Source: Cytobacillus pseudoceanisediminis (GTDB lineage Bacteria > Bacillota > Bacilli > Bacillales > Cytobacillaceae). From it: 64,000 nt of DNA. The DNA lies in assembly GCF_023516215.1 (NCBI RefSeq), contig NZ_CP097349.1, forward strand, positions 1,798,001 through 1,862,000, given 5' to 3'. Below are positions 9,359-18,958 of the stretch, piece after piece. The position numbers were made by a program, and so were the translations under genes. The number at the start of each line of letters is the position of its first letter. The stretch's first letter is position 1. The notes below the pieces were generated by a model. That model had not been told where the DNA came from and did not search any database. It saw nothing but the letters and a program-made list of their open reading frames with translations.

Positions 9359-11648
9359 AACTTCTTAACAAAATAGAATCCTTCCATTCATCAGGCAGCA
9401 GGGTCTGATACTTTGCCTGTAAATACCTGTCATCCATTAAGACAATCATCCCTGTATCGTTTTCAGAACGAATAAGCCTGCCCCCTGCCTGAAGAACTTT
9501 GTTCATTCCAGGATAAGTATAGGCATAATCATAGCCGTTTTTCCCTTGCTGCTGGAAATAAGCTTTCATCATATCACGTTCAAACCCGATCTGGGGAAGA
9601 CCCACACCAACCACAAATACACCATTCAGCCTATCTCCCTGCAAATCAATTCCTTCTGAAAAAATCCCGCCCATGACGGCGAACCCCAACAGAGTACCAG
9701 AAGCATTTGGCTGAAATGCATCCAGAAACTCCTCCCTTTCTCTTTCATCCATTCCTGTCTTTTGAATAATTGCATGTACTGGCATTTCCTCATTGAGGAA
9801 CCTTCCATAAACAATTTCCATATATTGATAGGATGGAAAGAAGATTAAGTAATTCCCCTTCTGTCCCTTTAGCATGCTCTTGATTGTTCTGACAATCGGT
9901 TCGATAGATCCTTCCCGGTCACGATATCTGGTGGAAAGCGGCTGTATGTAGACCTTAGCCTGATCTTTGGAGAAAGGGGAAGGAACGGATACAATGAAAT
10001 CTTCCTCTTGAAAGCAAAGCATGTCCAGATAATAGTTAAGAGGCATTAAGGTAGCGGAAAAAAAGATAGCCGATTTATATCCTTTTCTGGCCTTGTGCAG
10101 AAGACTCGAAGGATCCAGGCAAAATAACTTGATGATCAGGTCATTCCTCTCCTTTTGAATATACGTTACAAACCTGTCATCATACAGTTTTCCTATTCTG
10201 ATGAAATTCTGGGCAGCAAAGAATACTTCCAGCAATTCTTCTTCCGTATTGTTTCTGTTTTGCCCCAGGTAGTTTTCGGAGTATTGAACAAATTCTTCAA
10301 GAATCTCAAAAAGTTCTTCTGGGGGATTTTTTTCTGCGATTTCCTGATTTTCACCACATTTCTTTTTTAATGCAATAAAAATTCCATTAACCTGTTTTGC
10401 GCTTTTTTGAATCCCTTCATCCTTCCCCTTAAAGCTTCTGCTCAACTGAAGAAAGGCTGATTTCTCCAGGGAACTTGAATACATTTCCCTTCCGCGGTCC
10501 ACCAGGTTATGAGCTTCATCGATCAATAGAGCCGTTTTCTTTTTCTCCTCTTCCAGTAATCGCTTAAGTGAGACCCTCGGATCGAAAATATAGTTATAAT
10601 CACCAATAATGGCGTCAGCGGCATATGCGGCATCCAATGAAAATTCAAAAGGGCAGACTTTATGCTTCTTAGCATATTGTTCAATTGCCGTTCTGCTTAT
10701 CATGTTCTCATTCTTCAGGAGGTCAAGTACGGCCTGGTTGATCCGGTCGTAATATCCATTGGCAAACTCACAGTTGTCTTTTTGGCAATTGGTTTCTTCC
10801 TTAAAGCAAATTTTGTCTTTAGCTGTGATTGTGACCGATTTAAGATTCAATCCATCATCCCCCATCATGGCTATGGCCCCTTCAGCAGCCTGACGGGTAA
10901 TGGTTTTGGCTGTGGCATAAATGATCCTCTGAATATGGCCTTCCCCAATGGCTTTTAATGCTGGAAAAAGAGTGGAAATTGTTTTGCCGATGCCTGTAGG
11001 TGCGTTGGCAAATAAGTTTTTCCCCTCTGCAATGGTTTTGTATACTGCCCCGGCAAATCTTCTCTGGCCATTTCGGTAGGCAGGAAAAGGAAAAGCCAAT
11101 TCTTGTATGCTCTTTGTTAATGCCTGTTGATGCTGAATCTTCCAGTCGGCGTATGGAAAATAGGATTCCAGAAGGTAAAGTATAAATTCTTCAAGTTCAC
11201 GTAAAGAATAGCTTTGCTGAAATCTTTTCACTTCATCTGTTTTAGATTGTACATAGGTTAATTGAACTGTCATGTCTGGAAGATTATGATCTTTTGCATA
11301 CATGAAAGCATAGCATTTAGCCTGAGCCCAATGGACTGGATATGCAAATTCATCTATTTCAGATAGCGGGAGGGAAACAGACTTAATTTCATCGATAATG
11401 TGTTCTTCATTTCTGATGAAAAGCCCGTCACACCTGCCCTCAAGCTGAAAGTCTAGGTGATTGAAGGTTAAGACTGTGTGCAGATACACTTCTTTTTGGT
11501 CTTCTTCCCCATAAAGTTTTTGGATTCTTTGATGAATCCTTGTTCCTTCTGAAAGCGGCACTGCAGAACGGAAGCCTGTTTCAATGCTGCCGCTTTTATA
11601 AACATATTCAACTAACGATCTAACCGATATTTTTATCTTATTATCCAT
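9357..11648 (-). CDS. DinG/XPD-type ATP-dependent DNA helicase with N-terminal nuclease-like domain
   Basis: Superfamily 2 DNA helicase of 763 residues. Walker A is in NAPTGIGKTIS near residue 217 and the DEAH box in LLIDEAHNLVDRG. Four Cys residues between them (CFKEETNCQKDNC and KVCPFEF) fit the iron-sulfur cluster of the XPD/DinG group. The C-terminal half has the expected motifs (IFFSATL, GGIFSEGIDLQGD, QAGGRLIRSEND). Residues 1-180 resemble a PD-(D/E)XK nuclease, with GRCDGLF and IIDEIKS as candidate active-site residues. Role: probably DNA repair, unwinding unusual structures. Start ATG at 11648 after AAGGAGC. Single gene, intact. Confidence 0.88.
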   Translation of the reverse strand: MDNKIKISVRSLVEYVYKSGSIETGFRSAVPLSEGTRIHQRIQKLYGEEDQKEVYLHTVLTFNHLDFQLEGRCDGLFIRNEEHIIDEIKSVSLPLSEIDEFAYPVHWAQAKCYAFMYAKDHNLPDMTVQLTYVQSKTDEVKRFQQSYSLRELEEFILYLLESYFPYADWKIQHQQALTKSIQELAFPFPAYRNGQRRFAGAVYKTIAEGKNLFANAPTGIGKTISTLFPALKAIGEGHIQRIIYATAKTITRQAAEGAIAMMGDDGLNLKSVTITAKDKICFKEETNCQKDNCEFANGYYDRINQAVLDLLKNENMISRTAIEQYAKKHKVCPFEFSLDAAYAADAIIGDYNYIFDPRVSLKRLLEEEKKKTALLIDEAHNLVDRGREMYSSSLEKSAFLQLSRSFKGKDEGIQKSAKQVNGIFIALKKKCGENQEIAEKNPPEELFEILEEFVQYSENYLGQNRNNTEEELLEVFFAAQNFIRIGKLYDDRFVTYIQKERNDLIIKLFCLDPSSLLHKARKGYKSAIFFSATLMPLNYYLDMLCFQEEDFIVSVPSPFSKDQAKVYIQPLSTRYRDREGSIEPIVRTIKSMLKGQKGNYLIFFPSYQYMEIVYGRFLNEEMPVHAIIQKTGMDEREREEFLDAFQPNASGTLLGFAVMGGIFSEGIDLQGDRLNGVFVVGVGLPQIGFERDMMKAYFQQQGKNGYDYAYTYPGMNKVLQAGGRLIRSENDTGMIVLMDDRYLQAKYQTLLPDEWKDSILLRS

Positions 11649-11785
11649 TGAAACGGCTCCTTAGTTTATTATTTCTCTATTATAGCACATACGTTCTATT
11701 GATAAGAAAGATTTGCATAATAAGGAAATGACCCTTTACAATTTAAGGAGATAAAAAATGGGAGGAGAGTGAGCGGATCTGTTCG

Positions 11786-12241
11786 TTGTTTGGGCAGGCC
11801 ATAAAAATTGAAAAAAATTATTTTTGGACAATTACCGGAGGATCTTTTATTTTATTGGGATTCCTCACCTATTTTGCTTCAATGGATCTGATATCAAATA
11901 AAGTAATGACAGAAGTTGCCGGCAGCATCACTAATGATGATCTGGAGATGCTTGCCGCTGATCCAAATGTAGAGGCCCTGCTCGGAAGCAGCCCGGAGGA
12001 TTTAACAGCAGTAAATCTTGAAAAGACATCGTTGCCGATCAAGACAAAAGAAGAGGCTGTGAAGAAGATTTCAGAAAGCTTTTCGTTGAAGGAAATCCAG
12101 CAGAGTGTCTCAAAAGTAAAAGGCGGACTGACCGCTGAAGAGCAGAATGAATTATACAGCCTTTTAACAGAAAGGTTATCAGAGGAAGAATTAACTGCCC
12201 TGAAAATCATTGCTGTACAGGAAACAAATAAGAATCAATAG
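11786..12241 (+). CDS. Membrane-anchored protein of unknown function
   Basis: A 151-residue protein with one N-terminal hydrophobic helix (YFWTITGGSFILLGFLTYFA) and a long, acidic, helical C-terminal part outside or inside the membrane. I do not recognise the family. The C-terminal half contains a regular pattern of short helices (LTAEEQNELYSLLTERLSEEEL), which may bind a partner. The TTG start at 11786 lies 19 bases after a strong GGAGGAG, too far for comfort, so the true start may be disturbed by a sequence error. It stands alone between the helicase and a small membrane protein. Confidence 0.6.
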   Translation: MFGQAIKIEKNYFWTITGGSFILLGFLTYFASMDLISNKVMTEVAGSITNDDLEMLAADPNVEALLGSSPEDLTAVNLEKTSLPIKTKEEAVKKISESFSLKEIQQSVSKVKGGLTAEEQNELYSLLTERLSEEELTALKIIAVQETNKNQ

Positions 12242-12346
12242 ATAATTCTAAAGAACTGTTTTTTATCTTATTCGGAAGATTCGGGATATTAGACCAAGCA
12301 AGATTCCGCCCTTTTCATACCTTAGTATGGAAGGGAGGGATCTATA

Positions 12347-12532
12347 ATGTATCAATTGGCATTATTATATCTTGCTTGTATGCTTGCAGGCTACGGATTG
12401 ACAATGGTACCTGTTTCTGCAGTTATTACTTCAGGCATTGCCAGCTTTTTCACCATTGTCGGCAGTCTGGCTATGATCATCTTTGGTCTTGCCATTCTTT
12501 ATCTTGGAGTGAAAGCTTTGTTAGGGAAATAG
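12347..12532 (+). CDS. Small two-helix membrane protein of unknown function
   Basis: A 61-residue, almost wholly hydrophobic protein with two predicted membrane helices (LALLYLACMLAGYGL and SFFTIVGSLAMIIFGLAILYL). The ATG at 12347 is preceded by AAGGGAGGG at ideal spacing and the gene is closed by a terminator, so it is a real transcription unit. No charged catalytic residues. Function cannot be inferred; such proteins may be holin-like, regulatory or subunits of membrane complexes. Confidence 0.7.
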   Translation: MYQLALLYLACMLAGYGLTMVPVSAVITSGIASFFTIVGSLAMIIFGLAILYLGVKALLGK

Positions 12533-12548
12533 AGTGCACATTGGAAAT

Positions 12549-12575
12549 CACCAGCCCTGAGCGGCTGGTGTTTTT
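12549..12575 (+). terminator. Rho-independent terminator of the small membrane protein gene
   Basis: Eight-base GC-rich stem CACCAGCC with GGCTGGTG followed directly by five T. Confidence 0.85.
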
Positions 12576-12603
12576 CGCTTTATCTCCTTTTAACTAAAAC
12601 CCG

Positions 12604-13638
12604 TCATTCGTTTGACAGCAGCTGTGCTGTGGCAAGTTCGATCCCATTTTTATAAAACTTCTCAGCAATTACATGTCTTAACCGGCTTTCAAATTTCTGT
12701 TTGGCTTCAAAGTTTGCAACAGGGACTTCTATTAGAAAGTCCATGGCCTTATTGCGGAAATCCACAAAACGGATATCAGGTGCAGGTGCCGTTAAAACCC
12801 CTTCTGTTTTAGGCATTACAACCTCGACTGCTTCTCTAAGAAGCTTTTCAACTTTATCTGTATCAGTACCGTACGCTACGCTGATTAGGACCTGGGCAAG
12901 CATTTCTGAGCCTGTCCGGTTCTTGATGATTTGTTCGATGAAGTATTGGTTTGGGACGATGAGGGTTCCCTCTTTAGCAGTGCGGACGATAGTGGATCTG
13001 AGACGGATGCTTTCTATTTTACCGATCTTATTATTGATCTCGATTACTTCCCCAATTTCAATAGGCCGTTCGAAGAGGATGATGATGCCTGAAATAAAGT
13101 TACCGGCAATATTGCGCATGCCGAATCCTATACCAATGCCGAGAACACCCAGCATGGCAGCAGCCGCTGTTAAATCAAGCCCAACCGTTGTCAGGCTGAT
13201 GGCGAGCGCTGCAATCATGACGGTATAATAGATCATTCTGTTGAATGAATAGCCGAGCCCCCGATCAACTCCATAGAATTCATAAACAGATGTTAATACA
13301 TATTTAGTGAATACTTTTACGATCCGATTTGCAAGCGAGACTGTCAAAAACGCTACAATTATTAAATATAGCGTCACATCTACCTCCCCAGCTGTGAACA
13401 AGGTATAAAAAAGCCATTTCTCCCTCGAAAAATAAAACAAGAATAGAATGATAATTCCATAAAAAGCTGCCCAGTTCACGAGTGAAGAAATTCCCTGCAT
13501 GATCCGGTCGTTTTGTGCTGACTTGCCCTTTCTCTTTTTCACGAGTAAGTTAACGGTCCATTTGGCAGCCAATATTACTCCTGCAAACAATAAAAACAGC
13601 ATTGCTTCCTTAATGGTTACATTTTTTATAAACAGCAT
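12604..13638 (-). CDS. Small-conductance mechanosensitive channel family protein (MscS)
   Basis: Membrane protein of 344 residues. About four N-terminal helices are followed by the pore-lining helix and the MscS beta domain (AAAMLGVLGIGIGFGMRNIAGNFISGIIILFERPIEIGEVIE). The C-terminal alpha-beta region (VLISVAYGTDTDKVEKLLREAV) is typical. These channels open under membrane tension and release solutes during osmotic downshock. The start ATG at 13638 follows GTGAGGGAG. It is a single-gene unit, intact, of the YkuT/YnaI length class. Confidence 0.9.
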   Translation of the reverse strand: MLFIKNVTIKEAMLFLLFAGVILAAKWTVNLLVKKRKGKSAQNDRIMQGISSLVNWAAFYGIIILFLFYFSREKWLFYTLFTAGEVDVTLYLIIVAFLTVSLANRIVKVFTKYVLTSVYEFYGVDRGLGYSFNRMIYYTVMIAALAISLTTVGLDLTAAAAMLGVLGIGIGFGMRNIAGNFISGIIILFERPIEIGEVIEINNKIGKIESIRLRSTIVRTAKEGTLIVPNQYFIEQIIKNRTGSEMLAQVLISVAYGTDTDKVEKLLREAVEVVMPKTEGVLTAPAPDIRFVDFRNKAMDFLIEVPVANFEAKQKFESRLRHVIAEKFYKNGIELATAQLLSNE

Positions 13639-13776
13639 AATTAGACTCCCTCACCTGTTGCGTTTTTAATGTTTTACCTATTCCTCTTACATCGATTCTT
13701 AAACGGCTGTGTTTAACAATGTTTGAAAAAAGGAAAGGTGAATAGTAAATACATATATTAAGGTTGGGGTATATGA

Positions 13777-14861
13777 ATGTGGATCAATAAACCATTTTTT
13801 AAATATGCAGCAGGTACTATTTTCGTATTAATCATCATTTTCCTGCTTGGGAAGATTGATTACTTCCTATGGCCAATTCGGGCTTTAGTTGCCACTATTT
13901 TCTTTCCGGTAGTGATCTCCGGTATTCTTTACTATATATTGAGGCCCCTGGTAAGATTGGTTTCCAGGTCTTTACCCAAAACAGCCAGTATTATCGTCAT
14001 TTTTGCCGTTGTGCTGGGTGCAGGGTATTTAGGATTTAACGCAATCGGCAATTTGATTGGCAGCCAGGTTACTGAACTAAGCGAAAACCTGCCGGCAAAG
14101 ATGGAGGATTTATCGGATGAAACGGAGAAAGTGGTTGAAAAAAACAATATGGGCATGTTTTCTTATGACCAAGTCAAAAACAAAGCCTTGAACTTTTTAG
14201 AAACCATCCTATCAGGCGCTGGCGAGAACGTGATGAAAGTCTTCTCCACCATTACAAGCATTGTGACTGTCATGGTTGTGGTGCCGTTTATCCTTTTCTA
14301 CTTCCTTAAGGATGACCATAAGCTTCGGCCTTTTCTGTTAAAATATCTTCCTGATAAACACGAGGAAGAAGGAAATAAAATTCTCGGAGATATTGATAAG
14401 ACCTTATTTTCCTATGTTACCGGCCAGTTTATAGTGGCAGTCGTAGATGGTGTGTTAATGTATTTCGGATATAAGATTATAGGTTTGGAATATGCATTAA
14501 TTTTAGCATTCTTTGCAATGTTCCTTACTGTCGTGCCCTTTCTTGGCCCGGTACTTGGCATCATACCCGCCATTTTCATCGGATTACTGCAAGGCACCGG
14601 AATGGTATTAAAAATAGTACTGGTATTGATCGCTGTTCAGCTGCTTGAAAGTAATCTCGTTTCCCCCATGTGATGGGCAAAAGGCTTAATCTCCATCCCC
14701 TTACAGTTATTATTATCCTAATGGCTGCAGGATCAATTTATGGTTTTATCGGAATCCTCATTGCCATTCCGTTCTATTCCGTCGTTAAGGTACTTGTAAA
14801 AGACTTTAGAAGGTTTTACCGTTTAAGAACGAGGAAAAGCTTGCTTTCAGAAGAAATATAA
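13777..14861 (+). CDS. AI-2E family transporter, frameshifted near 14667
   Basis: Membrane protein of about 361 residues in the AI-2 exporter (YdiK/PerM/TqsA) family. Two N-terminal helix pairs, a periplasmic-like coiled segment (residues 95-150) and a C-terminal group of helices. Signature parts are FILFYFLKDD, YFGYKIIGLEYALILAFFAMFLTVVPFLGPVLG and GRKLNLHPLTVI-type sequence (here MGKRLNLHPLTVII). Translation stops at 14671, but reading the C5 run as C6 joins LVSPHVMGKRLNLHP cleanly. The deletion is likely an error. Homologues export signals or ions; the substrate here is unknown. Confidence 0.85.
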
Positions 14862-14868
14862 AGTTACA

Positions 14869-14893
14869 GACTGCCGTTCTGGCAGTTTTTTTT
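14869..14893 (+). terminator. Rho-independent terminator of the AI-2E transporter gene
   Basis: Stem ACTGCC with GGCAGT followed by eight T. Confidence 0.8.
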
Positions 14894-14972
14894 ATTTATA
14901 GGGCATGCTTATCCCAAGAAATAACAGTATAATAAGAATTGCGCGTGAATAATTTGAGAGGAGATTTTCTAA

Positions 14973-16022
14973 ATGTCATACCCAAATACAAAAGAAACCA
15001 TTAACTTGCTAAAAGAAATCGTTTCTATTCCAAGTCCATCCGGAAATACCAATGAAGTGATTACATATGTGGAAAAGTTTTTGAAAGAGCTTACTGTTGA
15101 AACAAAACGCAACCGCAAGGGAGGGCTAATTGCTTCCCTTCCCGGTAAAGACCAAAATCGTCACCGGATGCTGACTGCCCATGTTGATACTCTGGGAGCG
15201 ATTGTGAAAGAAATTAAGCCAAGCGGACGCCTGAAGATTGACCTGATCGGCGGATTCAAATATAACTCGATAGAAGGCGAATATTGTGAAATCGAGACAT
15301 CATCAGGCAATAAATTCACCGGTACCATTCTGATGCATCAGACTTCAGTTCATGTATACAAAGATGCCGGGAAAGCTGAAAGAAACCAGGAGAACATGGA
15401 AGTCCGAATTGATGAAAAAGTACATAATGCTGAGGATGTCCGTGCACTGGGTATTGAAGTTGGGGACTTTGTTTCCTTTGATCCGCGTGTGCAGACGACA
15501 CCGGCAGGATTCATTAAATCACGCCATCTTGACGACAAGGCAAGTGTCGCCATCCTTCTTCAGCTGATTAAACAGCTGAAGTCCGAGAACATTGAACTGC
15601 CGTACACAACCCATTTTCTTATCTCAAATAATGAAGAAATCGGCTATGGCGGCAATTCCAATATCACACCGGAGACAGTAGAATATCTGGCTGTGGATAT
15701 GGGTGCTATGGGAGACGGGCAATCTACTGATGAGTATACCGTTTCCATCTGTGTGAAGGATGCAAGCGGCCCTTATCACTACGAACTAAGAAAGCGTCTG
15801 GTTCAGCTTGCAAAGGATAATGGAATTGGGTACAAGCTTGATATCTATCCTTTTTACGGATCTGATGCTTCGGCAGCCATACGTGCCGGACACGACATTG
15901 TCCACGGCTTAATCGGACCGGGGATTGATTCTTCCCATGCATTCGAGCGTACACATGAGGATTCAATTGAAAATACAGCTAAGCTGCTGTATCACTATGT
16001 ACAGTCGGAAATGGTCCTATAA
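14973..16022 (+). CDS. M42 family metallopeptidase (glutamyl aminopeptidase / endoglucanase-like)
   Basis: Cytosolic dinuclear zinc aminopeptidase of 349 residues. Metal ligands and catalytic residues are visible in AHVDTLG (first His/Asp), HLDDKASVAIL (bridging Asp), SNNEEIGYGG (catalytic Glu pair) and LAVDMGAMG. The C-terminal DSSHAFERTHEDSI supplies the last His. An inserted beta domain occupies about residues 75-170. Family members form dodecameric tetrahedral shells and trim peptides after the proteasome-like proteases. The start ATG follows GAGAGGAG. Monocistronic, ended by a terminator. Confidence 0.93.
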   Translation: MSYPNTKETINLLKEIVSIPSPSGNTNEVITYVEKFLKELTVETKRNRKGGLIASLPGKDQNRHRMLTAHVDTLGAIVKEIKPSGRLKIDLIGGFKYNSIEGEYCEIETSSGNKFTGTILMHQTSVHVYKDAGKAERNQENMEVRIDEKVHNAEDVRALGIEVGDFVSFDPRVQTTPAGFIKSRHLDDKASVAILLQLIKQLKSENIELPYTTHFLISNNEEIGYGGNSNITPETVEYLAVDMGAMGDGQSTDEYTVSICVKDASGPYHYELRKRLVQLAKDNGIGYKLDIYPFYGSDASAAIRAGHDIVHGLIGPGIDSSHAFERTHEDSIENTAKLLYHYVQSEMVL

Positions 16023-16029
16023 CAAAAAT

Positions 16030-16064
16030 AAGAAACTGCACATCTTGAGTGCAGTTTCTTTTAT
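16030..16064 (+). terminator. Bidirectional terminator between convergent peptidase genes
   Basis: Eleven-base stem AAGAAACTGCA with TGCAGTTTCTT and T-rich flank on both strands. Confidence 0.8.
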
Positions 16065-16066
16065 TA

Positions 16067-16622
16067 TCATTCCGTTTCAGGCGGTCTCTTCCCTCTTTGC
16101 AGTTCCCAAATGGTAAGTCCAAAATCCATTTGGAGATGAGGATAGTCCTTAAATTGCGTCCAATCCCCGCCCCATTCAAAACCAAGCTCTTTTGCGATTT
16201 CGACGACCTCATCCCAATCTGCTTTACTGTTGCCGTTGCTGTCATAATTCATATCCCAGATAACCTGGCCGTCTACAGACATAAGGGCAAAGTCAATCGC
16301 CAGTCCGAAATTATGGTAGGACTCTCCCCTTTTGCATGAGTAACAATACTCCCCTCAGCCGTGCGGCCTTTTTCATATAAAGCATCCTGTTCTTCTATGC
16401 TTCTGAAATCCTGGGTGATGACTACGTTAATGCCTTTGTCGGCAGCCTGGGAGATCAGCTGATCCTTTTTTCAGCAACTGCAGGGTGAAGAGCAGTTGGG
16501 AGAGAAGTGTCCTCTAAATTAGGAGGGCCTATATAATATCTGCTATATTCATAAACTATTAAGCCAATGGCAGATAGTATGAGCAGAAAAACAACTAGTT
16601 TCAAAAGTGATTTTACTGGCAA
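16067..16622 (-). CDS. CwlK/VanY-like M15 peptidoglycan peptidase, two frameshifts
   Basis: Membrane-anchored cell wall peptidase of about 184 residues, reconstructed over three frames. An N-terminal helix (LLKLVVFLLILSAIGLIVY) is followed by AEKKDQLISQAADKGI, ITQDFRSIEEQDALYEKGR, then the M15 zinc motif HAKGGESYHNFGLAIDF (SxHxxGxAxD type) and the C-terminal PHLQMDFG with the third His. The frame is lost at an A6 run near 16470 and at a G4 run near 16331, each consistent with one missing base. A TTG start at 16622 follows AAAGGA. CwlK of B. subtilis is an L-Ala-D-Glu endopeptidase; a D-Ala-D-Ala carboxypeptidase is the alternative. Confidence 0.75.
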
Positions 16623-16670
16623 GATTTTAAGTTCCTTTCTTAGCGGTATTCCCTATATGTATATTAAATC

Positions 16671-16704
16671 ATAAAAAGCCTCGGATTTCCCGTATCCGAG
16701 GCTT
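16671..16704 (-). terminator. Rho-independent terminator of the coiled-coil/JAMM operon
   Basis: Eleven-base stem AAGCCTCGGAT with ATCCGAGGCTT followed by T5 on the minus strand, about 50 bases past the JAMM gene stop. Confidence 0.85.
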
Positions 16705-16750
16705 ATATGACGATCTACACAACACACCTGTTAAATTAGAAAGGATAATA

Positions 16751-17388
16751 TTATCTTATAACTTCAAATTTCACTTGAAAAGCTTTATGGTCAATTATCT
16801 TAAAACACTTTACACTTGTCTTCCTATTTGCGAATGAAATAATAAAATAGGCTGCAGCAGGGTCATGAAAGTTCCTGATGTCATCTCTTGAAGGCAATGG
16901 GGCTGCGGAGGGATGTGAATGGTACATGCCTGTCATTGTTTGAGAGAGCTTTTTCATCCCAGATAGGGCAGCTGAGACCTGTTTCATATCCATTGCAAAA
17001 GAAGTCGGACTTTTTCCGTGCTCCTAATTTTCCACATCATTTCGTTTCGGCCATGTTGACCGGAAAGAAGCCCGCATGCTTCATAAGGAAGATCTTCTCT
17101 GCAATGATTAATTATTTCATTCAAAACCGAACGATTTATATAAACAACATTTTTGTTGTAAAAGTCAAATTTTTGGTTAACGGCCGCAGCAGCTCCTGCG
17201 TCTGGGTTGAGTGGCACTCGCAGTTCCCGAAACATAGATTTTTTCTTGCCATTGCTCGATGTTTGTTTTAATTCTTGATTTTTCCCTTTTAAAAGCCCTG
17301 ATGCTTTCTTGGCTTTATTACCAGCTGGGAATTTTCTTGCTTTTTTAAAACTCTCATAAAATTTTTTCGGTGTTTCCACTTCAACCAC
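16751..17388 (-). CDS. JAMM/MPN (M67) metalloprotease, frameshifted near 17019
   Basis: Zinc isopeptidase-like protein of about 212 residues. Residues 1-75 are a basic, low-complexity tail (KKARKFPAGNKAKKASGLLKGKN). The JAMM domain follows: the glutamate in YEACGLLSGQ, then HSHPSAAPLPSRDD, which gives the complete E...HxH...SxxD zinc site. The frame breaks at an A5 run; reading A6 gives RSTEKSPTSFAMDMKQ, as in intact relatives. It starts 19 bases after the coiled-coil gene, so the pair is an operon. JAMM proteins remove ubiquitin-like modifiers or process sulfur carriers. I see no E1, E2 or ubiquitin-like gene nearby, so the substrate may be the neighbouring protein. Confidence 0.82.
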
Positions 17389-17407
17389 TCCCGTTAGTTT
17401 TTTATTT

Positions 17408-18834
17408 TTAATATTTAAAAGGATTAAAAACGCTGCTCTGCGATCGAGCCTGAGGGTAGAATTTCTGGATTAAATCCAGTTTGTTCTGAGCTCGCTGCTG
17501 ACTTGGATTCAATTGTCTTGGCTGATTATTCATATTCCTTGGCATTCCATTTACATTAGGGGTCCTGGACCTCCTAACGGAGCTTTGTTTTTGTTCAAAT
17601 TGTCTCATTTCTGTTCTTTGGCTGCGTTGAGGAATTGCATTTTGCTGCTTCATCTTTTTCGATAATTTTTCCTTCTTCTGCATATTCTGCGGAGGTAATG
17701 AAGGTTGGTTATTCATATTTTCATATTCTTTTAACTGCTGGGATTTTGCATCCAGCTCTTCTTTCAAACGATCCAATTCTGATATCTTTTTTTCAAGACT
17801 AATATTTTTCTGCTTATATTCCTGAATCTCTTCTTTGAGCTGCTGGATTTCATATAGATACTCATCTTCACTGCCAGCTATGGCCTGCAGATTTTCCTTT
17901 AGGTCAACCATTTCCTGCAGATAAAGTTCCTCATTTTTTTCATACTGGTCAAATTGCTTACTAAGCTTCTCCAGAACTTCTTCATATGAACTAACCGTAG
18001 CTTTCAACTCATTGATGGTACTTTGTAATTCTGCTGTTTTTTCCAAATACTGAGTTTGTTTATCTCCATTAAGCCAATTCCAAGCCAACTCTAACCAACT
18101 CCCTCTCTTTATGTTATTCATGTCCATTTCATGATGAATAGGCATAATAATCTCTTTTATTGCCCAATTTTCATGGATTATCTGGTAATCGGTGCCCAAC
18201 TTCTGTATCATCAAATAATCCTTTTTCTTTAACTCGGATAATTCGTTAATCTTTCTTTCGATCAGTTTAATGCTCTGCTTTTTATCTGCCCCTTTTTGAG
18301 TTACAGGGTATGAAGCCCCTGGTTCTAAGCTTCTTGCTTCATGCTTTAACTGGTGACGCACTTTTTTATTTCCGTTTCCATTTTTTCGCTGTAGTGCGTT
18401 CTTGTAAAACTGTGTTCTCTTTTCGTGAATAGCAGCCAAATGTTTATAATCGGATATTTCTTTTTTCATTTGTTTTTTTTGTAATACAAATTCTTTGATC
18501 ATTAATTCTTTTTTCTTTTTATCTTTTCTCCATTTTCCCTCCTCGAGGCGAAGATGCTTTAAATAATGCCTGATTTCACCAATGATCATTTCTGTTTGGA
18601 GGAGAGCATCCTGCGGGTTATTAGATTTCTCCTTATGGACTGAAAAGCTGAGAGTCTTTTGATTTGTTATCTTATTAAAGGAAATCTTATTATCCTGGTC
18701 GTTTTGTAAACTTTTTCTGTTTGGCTGTATATCATGTTTGGAGGAAAAAGTCTGCCTTGAAGATTTTTCATCTCACACGAGTATAGTTGCCAAGTGCCGT
18801 TCCTCACTAATACCATTTTGGCCCTTTTCAACAT
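17408..18834 (-). CDS. Long coiled-coil protein, probable spore or envelope structural protein, frameshifted near 18765
   Basis: About 475 residues when repaired. The N-terminus (MLKRAKMVLVRNGTWQLYSCEMKK) is joined to the long second frame by restoring one A at an A5 run near 18765. A start at 18834 is supported by GGGAGGAG at seven bases. Heptad-like coiled coil spans much of residues 125-390 (LSKQFDQYEKNEELYLQEMV, LEKKISELDRLKEELDAKSQ). The C-terminal 80 residues are Asn, Gln, Arg and Pro rich (RTPNVNGMPRNMNNQPRQLN) and end in a short aromatic tail. No known domain is recognised. Next gene is the JAMM protease. Role in spore coat or exosporium assembly is inference. Confidence 0.65.
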
Positions 18835-18958
18835 TTCACTCTCCTCCCTCTGCACAGATTCTTGATATATCTATATGTATTTATTTTTGTCACGTTACAA
18901 GCTTAAAGAACATTAAGTTATTACTACTGATGACAATGTTAATTCCGAGGTGTTAAGC

